DNA from: Polaromonas eurypsychrophila
GTDB taxonomy: Bacteria > Pseudomonadota > Gammaproteobacteria > Burkholderiales > Burkholderiaceae_C
Assembly: GCF_014641715.1 (NCBI RefSeq)
Contig: NZ_BMIG01000009.1
Coordinates: 1-64,000 of the forward strand
DNA: 64,000 bases
Direction: 5' to 3'
Part shown: one piece after another, positions 57,650 to 64,000 of the stretch
Layout of the letters: each line of letters starts with the position of its first letter
Position numbering within the stretch: position 1 is the stretch's first letter
Program-made: the position numbers and the translations under genes
The notes under the pieces: generated by a model
Seen by the model: only the letters and a program-made list of their open reading frames with translations
Told to the model about the DNA's origin: nothing
Database searches by the model: none

Positions 57650-58180
57650 ATGCATGCCCAGACCCAAACCCTCTTAAGCCGCGAGCAGCAACTGCTTGTT
57701 TCCGGTGAATGCGACGACGACGGCCGGCCATTGGCCCGCCAGGTCTTTTTTGAACCCGACAACTGGCTGGTACCCGAAATCTATGGCGATCTGCTGGCCA
57801 CCCATGCCGCCTGGCTGGGCAACCGGCCCGAACAGGTCGTGCTGGTTTCCGGTCACAGTTACGGCACCGGCAGCCACCGTTTTTTTTGGCTGATGGGCGA
57901 CCGCCGCGCCATCGCCGTTCGATCGGCACTGATGAAGGCCGGCGCCGGCGCCAAGCAGGTACTGATCCAAAGCCGGGGGGCCGCCCGACCACTGATCGAG
58001 CTTGCCGGTGAGGAGGTCGCGCAGTACCGGCGCCGCGTCACACTGGACTACCTGGACGCGCATGCCGTGACCAGCTCGCCCCTGCCTCTGGAAGGCTCGG
58101 CCGACTGGTGGCGCTCCGTCTTCGGCCCTGGCGGCAAGGCGAGGCTGCCGGCTGACCTCCCGGCGCCGCACGGCGGCTGA
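57650..58180 (+). CDS. Protein with an OmpA/Pal-like domain but no signal peptide
   Basis: A 176-residue protein. Residues about 60-118 resemble an OmpA C-terminal domain: VVLVSGHSYGTGSHRFFWLM, then GDRRAIAVRSALMKAGAG and IQSRGAARPL. The Asp normally in GHxD, which binds peptidoglycan diaminopimelate, is Tyr71, whereas the Arg of RRA is kept (Arg86). There is no signal peptide, membrane helix or lipobox. Peptidoglycan binding is therefore doubtful and the protein may be cytosolic. It stands alone, convergent with def. No close named family is recognised. Confidence 0.7.
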   Translation: MHAQTQTLLSREQQLLVSGECDDDGRPLARQVFFEPDNWLVPEIYGDLLATHAAWLGNRPEQVVLVSGHSYGTGSHRFFWLMGDRRAIAVRSALMKAGAGAKQVLIQSRGAARPLIELAGEEVAQYRRRVTLDYLDAHAVTSSPLPLEGSADWWRSVFGPGGKARLPADLPAPHGG

Positions 58181-58198
58181 CGCGCGGGGACACAGAAC

Positions 58199-58738
58199 TC
58201 AATCGTCTTCGGACGCATCCAGTCCCGGAAACAGCACCTCGGTGAATCCGAACTGGGTGAAATCGCGGATGCGCATCGGGTAGAGCTTGCCGATCAAGTG
58301 GTCACACTCATGCTGCACCACCCGGGCATGAAAACCATCGACAGTGCGGTCTATGGGGTCGCCATAGGGGTCGAAGCCGGTATAACGAATGCGTGAATAA
58401 CGCGGTACCAGCCCGCGCAGGCCGGGCACCGACAGGCAACCTTCCCAGCCGTTTTCCTCTTCATAGGACAGCGGCGTGATCACCGGGTTGAGCAGTACGG
58501 TGCGCGGCACCAGTGGCGCGTCCGGGTAACGCGGATTAAGCGTGTCGGTGCCAAAAATCACCAGTTGCAGGTCCACGCCGATCTGCGGCGCGGCCAGGCC
58601 AGCGCCTTTGACGGAACGCATGGTGTCGAACATGTCGGACACCAGCAAATGGATCTCGTCGGTGTCGAACTCGGTCACTGACGGGGCAATACGCAGCAGG
58701 CGCGGATCGCCCATTTTGAGAATCTCGCGGATGGTCAT
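58199..58738 (-). CDS. def: Peptide deformylase
   Basis: A 179-residue deformylase from ATG 58738 ([16 protein letters not shown]). The three motifs are [16 protein letters not shown] and QHECDHLIG, giving the Cys, two His and Glu at the iron/zinc site. It removes the formyl group from nascent proteins. It converges with the OmpA-like gene and is divergent from the YbaN-type gene. Confidence 0.97.
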   Translation of the reverse strand: MTIREILKMGDPRLLRIAPSVTEFDTDEIHLLVSDMFDTMRSVKGAGLAAPQIGVDLQLVIFGTDTLNPRYPDAPLVPRTVLLNPVITPLSYEEENGWEGCLSVPGLRGLVPRYSRIRYTGFDPYGDPIDRTVDGFHARVVQHECDHLIGKLYPMRIRDFTQFGFTEVLFPGLDASEDD

Positions 58739-58807
58739 GGAAGTGTGAAGGTGACGCCAAAACCGCAAGCATACAGAGGACGCGCACCGCGCACGGCAAA
58801 ATGGGGC

Positions 58808-59242
58808 ATGTCCGAGCCCTTGTCCCCGCCGCCTGCCACCGCCCGCGCCCCACTGCCCGCCGTCGCGCGCTGGTTGTTGCTAGCCGTGGCGGTGCTGAGC
58901 CTGGCGCTCGGGTTGATCGGCATTTTCATGCCGGTCCTGCCAACCGTCCCTTTTATCCTGCTCGCGGCCTGGGCTGCCGGGCGCAGTTCCCCGCGTTTGC
59001 TGGCCTGGCTGGAAAGCCATCCCAGCTTCGGACCAATGCTGGTGGACTGGCGGCAAGGCGGCGTGGTTGGAAGGCGCGCCAAGTGGCTGGCCACCCTGAC
59101 GATGAGCGGCAGTGCGGTCCTGATGTTTTTCACCATGCCCAAACGCTGGATGGCCTTGCTGCTGATTGCCAGCATGGCCTGCGTGCTGGTGTGGTTGTGG
59201 CGGCGGCCGGAAAATACCAAAGCCGGCGTGCCGCCCGCCTGA
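58808..59242 (+). CDS. YbaN/DUF454-family small inner membrane protein
   Basis: A 144-residue protein from ATG 58808. It has a hydrophobic segment with the family motif [20 protein letters not shown], then [19 protein letters not shown] and a second hydrophobic region ([20 protein letters not shown]). Function is unknown. It converges with ligA, whose stop lies 14 bp away. Confidence 0.88.
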   Translation: MSEPLSPPPATARAPLPAVARWLLLAVAVLSLALGLIGIFMPVLPTVPFILLAAWAAGRSSPRLLAWLESHPSFGPMLVDWRQGGVVGRRAKWLATLTMSGSAVLMFFTMPKRWMALLLIASMACVLVWLWRRPENTKAGVPPA

Positions 59243-59255
59243 AGCGCAGATAGCG

Positions 59256-61358
<2,103 letters not shown>

Positions 61359-62429
61359 TCAGGAAAACAGCCGCCGGCCCAGCGCCGAGCCGGCCGGCAT
61401 GTCGCGCTCTTCCAGCGTGTTGTAGAGCTGCTCCAGGTCAGCGTGGATGGCTTCCATGGCTTCTGGCCGTATCGGTTGGCCCTGATCGTCGATGATCACG
61501 CCGTCCATGCTGGCGGCCAGCGCAATCGCCGCTTCGCACATGCGCTCAAAGGGCTGCTCGGCGCGCAGCACTTGCGGCACATCCAGCGACAGCGTCAGCT
61601 CGCGCAGCGCGGTTTGTTCCGGGTCTTCGGCCATAGCGGCCTGGGTGTCAAAAGACAGGCCCAGTACCGGGGGTGCATGCGGGCCGGACTGGCTGGCCGG
61701 CAGCACCATGCGGCCCGGGACGGAACCGGCCACAAAACCAAGCTTGGCCGCGTTTTGCTGCACATAACCGGGGCTCCATGCCGTGTGTTTGGCGCGCAGG
61801 GTGAAGCCCAGTTGGGCGTCATGGGCGCTGGCAAAGTTATCGAGTTCGCGCGCGCGCGCCACCTCGTCCATCATGTCGGGGAACTCCGGCTGGCCGTCAA
61901 TCGCGTCGGCAAACGCCTGCGCTTTCATGACAAATTCCGAAAATTCAATCTGGTTCAGCGCGCCGGTGCGGTTGGCCAGTTGCACGCCGGCCTGAAAGGC
62001 ACTGTATCGCTGGCCGGCGGCCGGGGTTTCCCAGGCGCCGCTGGCCGGGCTCAGGCCCTCCACCGCAAAGGGTTTGCTGCCCGCGCGGCGCGAGCCAGGC
62101 ATGGCGGCCAGTGCCGCTTCACCGGACACCACCGAATCGACCCCGATGGGCGCAATCACGTCAATCAACGCGTCCAGGCCCGGCTTTTTCTCGGGCACGG
62201 TCAGCGCCGTGAGGGCATCGAGGCTGGAGTCGGTATCGAAGCCGGGTTCCAGGCGCTCGGGCTGCGTGTCCAGAGGCAGGTCACCGCCGGTGGGATCGAT
62301 GGCGGGGGCCACCGGGTCGGGGGTGGGCTGCATCGGCAGGTTTTTGCGGGCCGACCATGCGCTGTGGGCCACCACGATGGCCAGCAGCAAGCCGCCGATG
62401 ATCGCCAAACTGATCTGGAGTGTGCTCAT
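61359..62429 (-). CDS. zipA: ZipA-type cell division protein
   Basis: A 356-residue protein from ATG 62429 (MSTLQISLAIIGGLLLAIVV): an N-terminal membrane anchor, a Pro/Asp-rich linker (about residues 35-90), and a C-terminal FtsZ-binding domain (about 200-340) with MVLPASQSGPHAPPVLGLSF and LTLSLDVPQVLRAEQPFERM. It tethers FtsZ to the membrane in division. It is followed by ligA after 18 bp and preceded by smc. Confidence 0.88.
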   Translation of the reverse strand: MSTLQISLAIIGGLLLAIVVAHSAWSARKNLPMQPTPDPVAPAIDPTGGDLPLDTQPERLEPGFDTDSSLDALTALTVPEKKPGLDALIDVIAPIGVDSVVSGEAALAAMPGSRRAGSKPFAVEGLSPASGAWETPAAGQRYSAFQAGVQLANRTGALNQIEFSEFVMKAQAFADAIDGQPEFPDMMDEVARARELDNFASAHDAQLGFTLRAKHTAWSPGYVQQNAAKLGFVAGSVPGRMVLPASQSGPHAPPVLGLSFDTQAAMAEDPEQTALRELTLSLDVPQVLRAEQPFERMCEAAIALAASMDGVIIDDQGQPIRPEAMEAIHADLEQLYNTLEERDMPAGSALGRRLFS

Positions 62430-62436
62430 GCTGAGA

Positions 62437-62540
62437 TTGCCCCCACGTTCGCCCACTGCGTGTGGCTCTCTGCCCCCTTGGGGGGCCGCTGCGCCTGAGG
62501 TCCGGCGAGCCCGGTTCCGCGGCCCCGGCTGGTCTTAAAG
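62437..62540. repeat. Family B repeat, copy 7, between smc and zipA
   Basis: GCCCCCACGTTCGCCCACTG, CGTGTGGCTCTCTGCCCCCT, TGGGGGGCCGCTGCGCCTGA and CCGGCGAGCCCGGTTCCGCG. It fills the gap between zipA and smc. Confidence 0.72.
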
Positions 62541-62565
62541 CCCATGAGTTGCCTTGCTTTAACGG

Positions 62566-64000
62566 TCATGCTGCCTCCGCAAACCCAAGGGCTGCTTCCA
62601 TGTCGACCGCGACGATGCGCGAGACGCCCTGCTCCTGCATGGTCACGCCTATCAATTGTTCGGCCATTTCCATGGCGATCTTGTTGTGGCTGATGAACAG
62701 GAACTGCGTTTCCTTGCTCATGCTGGTCACCAGCTTGGCATAACGCTCGGTGTTGGCATCGTCCAGCGGCGCGTCGACCTCGTCCAGCAGGCAGAACGGC
62801 GCGGGGTTCAATTGGAAAATCGCGAACACCAGCGCAATCGCTGTCAGGGCTTTCTCGCCGCCTGACAACAGGTGAATTGTCTGGTTTTTCTTGCCCGGTG
62901 GCTGGGCCAACACCTGAACGCCAGCGTCCAGAATTTCCTCACCGGTCATCATTAATTTTGCGTTGCCGCCGCCAAACAGGCGCGGGAACATCTCCCCGAA
63001 GTGGCGGTTCACCGTCTCGAAGGTCGATGACAGCAGCTCGCGCGTTTCTGCGTCGATCTTCTTGATCGCATCTTCCAGCGTGTTCATGGCCTCGTTCAGG
63101 TCGGCCGACTGCGCGTCGAGGAACTGTTTGCGTTCGCGCGCGCTGGCCAGTTCGTCGAGGGCTGCCAGATTCACGGCGCCCAGCGACTGGATCTCGCGGT
63201 TGATGCGGTCGATCTCGCCCTGCAGGCCGGTCAGGCGCACATTGCCGGTCTGAATCGACTGCTCGACCGCTGCCAGGTCGGCCTGGGCGTCGCCCAGCAA
63301 CTGCGCGTACTGCTCTAGCCCCAAGCGAGCGGCTTGCTCCTTGAGCTGAAACTCGGTGATGCGCTGGCGCAGCGGCTCAAGTTCGCGCTCGAGCTGCAAG
63401 CGCCGCTCGTCGCTGGCGCGCAGCTTGGTGGTCAGGTCGTCGTACTGGCTGCGTTTGGCGCCCAGGTCGGCCTCGCGCTCCAGCTTCACATTGAGGGCGT
63501 CCTGCAGGCCGGCCTTGGCGGCGGCGTCGCTCAGGCGCGAAAGCTCTGCTCTGGCGCGCTCTTCCTCGCTGGCGATCGATGCGGCCTGCTGCGCGGCGAT
63601 GTCTATGGAACGTGCCAGTTCGTCACGGCGCGAAGCCAGGCTGCGCAGCGCGAACTGCGCCTCCTGCGATTGGCGCTCAAGAGCGCGTTGCTGTTCGCGT
63701 GATTCGTTCAGTTTCCGCTCGGCCTCGATGACGCGGTCGTCAAGCTGCGCATGGCGCTCCTGGCTGTCGGCCAGTTGCATGTCGAGTTCTTCGAAACGTG
63801 CCTCGGCCGTGACCTTGCGCTCCTGCAAGTCGGCCATTTGCGCGTCGATCTCGCCGAGATCGGCATTGATCTGTTCGCTGCGGGCCCGGGTTTGCTCGGC
63901 CAGCTGGGTCAGGCGCAAAACCTCGACCTGCAGCTCGTGCGTGCGGCTCTGGCCTTCGGCAGCTTCGCGGCGCGCCGTTGCCAGACGCTGGGCAGCGTCG
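62566..64000 (-). CDS. smc: Chromosome segregation protein SMC, C-terminal part (cut by the window edge)
   Basis: About 478 codons of the 3' part of smc; the frame is open to the window end, so the N-terminal ATPase half is outside. The visible portion is a long coiled coil (residues rich in Arg, Glu, Leu, Gln) followed by the C-terminal ATPase half with the signature [20 protein letters not shown] and Walker [19 protein letters not shown] compacts and segregates chromosomes. It heads the smc-zipA-ligA run. Confidence 0.95.
   Translation of the reverse strand, partial: DAAQRLATARREAAEGQSRTHELQVEVLRLTQLAEQTRARSEQINADLGEIDAQMADLQERKVTAEARFEELDMQLADSQERHAQLDDRVIEAERKLNESREQQRALERQSQEAQFALRSLASRRDELARSIDIAAQQAASIASEEERARAELSRLSDAAAKAGLQDALNVKLEREADLGAKRSQYDDLTTKLRASDERRLQLERELEPLRQRITEFQLKEQAARLGLEQYAQLLGDAQADLAAVEQSIQTGNVRLTGLQGEIDRINREIQSLGAVNLAALDELASARERKQFLDAQSADLNEAMNTLEDAIKKIDAETRELLSSTFETVNRHFGEMFPRLFGGGNAKLMMTGEEILDAGVQVLAQPPGKKNQTIHLLSGGEKALTAIALVFAIFQLNPAPFCLLDEVDAPLDDANTERYAKLVTSMSKETQFLFISHNKIAMEMAEQLIGVTMQEQGVSRIVAVDMEAALGFAEAA

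Overview
The window looks like chromosome from a high-GC betaproteobacterium, most probably Burkholderiales/Comamonadaceae (Polaromonas, Rhodoferax or Variovorax-like). The reasons are the Bug-type tricarboxylate-family binding proteins, the smc-zipA-ligA gene order, the style of PurL, GlnD and LivF, and several short interspersed repeat families I associate with that family. No rRNA, tRNA, CRISPR array, complete insertion sequence, plasmid or phage module was seen. The genus is inference; no database was searched.

Layout. Positions 1-1840 are a degraded mosaic: a frame-disrupted gene remnant, a higBA-type toxin-antitoxin pair, and 3'-end copies of two genes that are intact further along (a carboxymuconolactone decarboxylase-family gene and a patatin gene), separated by copies of one short repeat. 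Positions 1838-7079 hold a minus-strand catabolic cluster (LysR regulator, Bug binding protein, three short-chain dehydrogenases, CMD-family protein). Positions 7266-9900 carry a two-gene cyclase module (pseudo-receiver plus class III cyclase, with a Cys-rich small protein) and a patatin-like hydrolase. Positions 10014-17904 contain tex, a frameshifted Kef-type antiporter, a LapA-domain protein, a broken DUF1223 gene, a DM13 protein and a metallo-beta-lactamase-fold lipoprotein.

Positions 18055-37651 are nearly all minus strand and read as one large acyl-CoA degradation region: AMP-dependent acyl-CoA ligase, a complete LivKHMGF-type ABC importer, a FadB-like bifunctional protein, thiolase, two acyl-CoA dehydrogenases (one AidB-like), short-chain dehydrogenases, a hotdog thioesterase, an MDR oxidoreductase, a GST and an ElaA-type acetyltransferase. 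The simplest reading is uptake of a carboxylic acid, CoA activation and beta-oxidation. A Crp/Fnr-type regulator is divergent from the ligase.

Positions 37932-49584 hold stress and maintenance genes (selO, msrB, yciB, bolA, a parvulin, a large catalase), a metallo-hydrolase coupled to a solute-binding lipoprotein, a gamma-glutamyltransferase and a second Bug protein. Positions 49645-64000 are core housekeeping: purL, map, glnD, an OmpA-like-domain protein, def, a YbaN-type protein, ligA, zipA and the 3' part of smc.

The most unusual feature is the short repeats. One family (about 55-65 bp, core ATAGCTGCTTGCGC) and a second (about 85-145 bp, core CCCCCACGCTTGTCACTGCG) occur between genes and also in frame inside coding regions, including purL (twice), ligA, glnD, the aidB-like gene and the patatin gene. 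They add tens of residues to otherwise conserved proteins without breaking them. A third family of paired hairpins lies between co-directional genes. Repeat junctions also bound the duplicated gene fragments at the left end.
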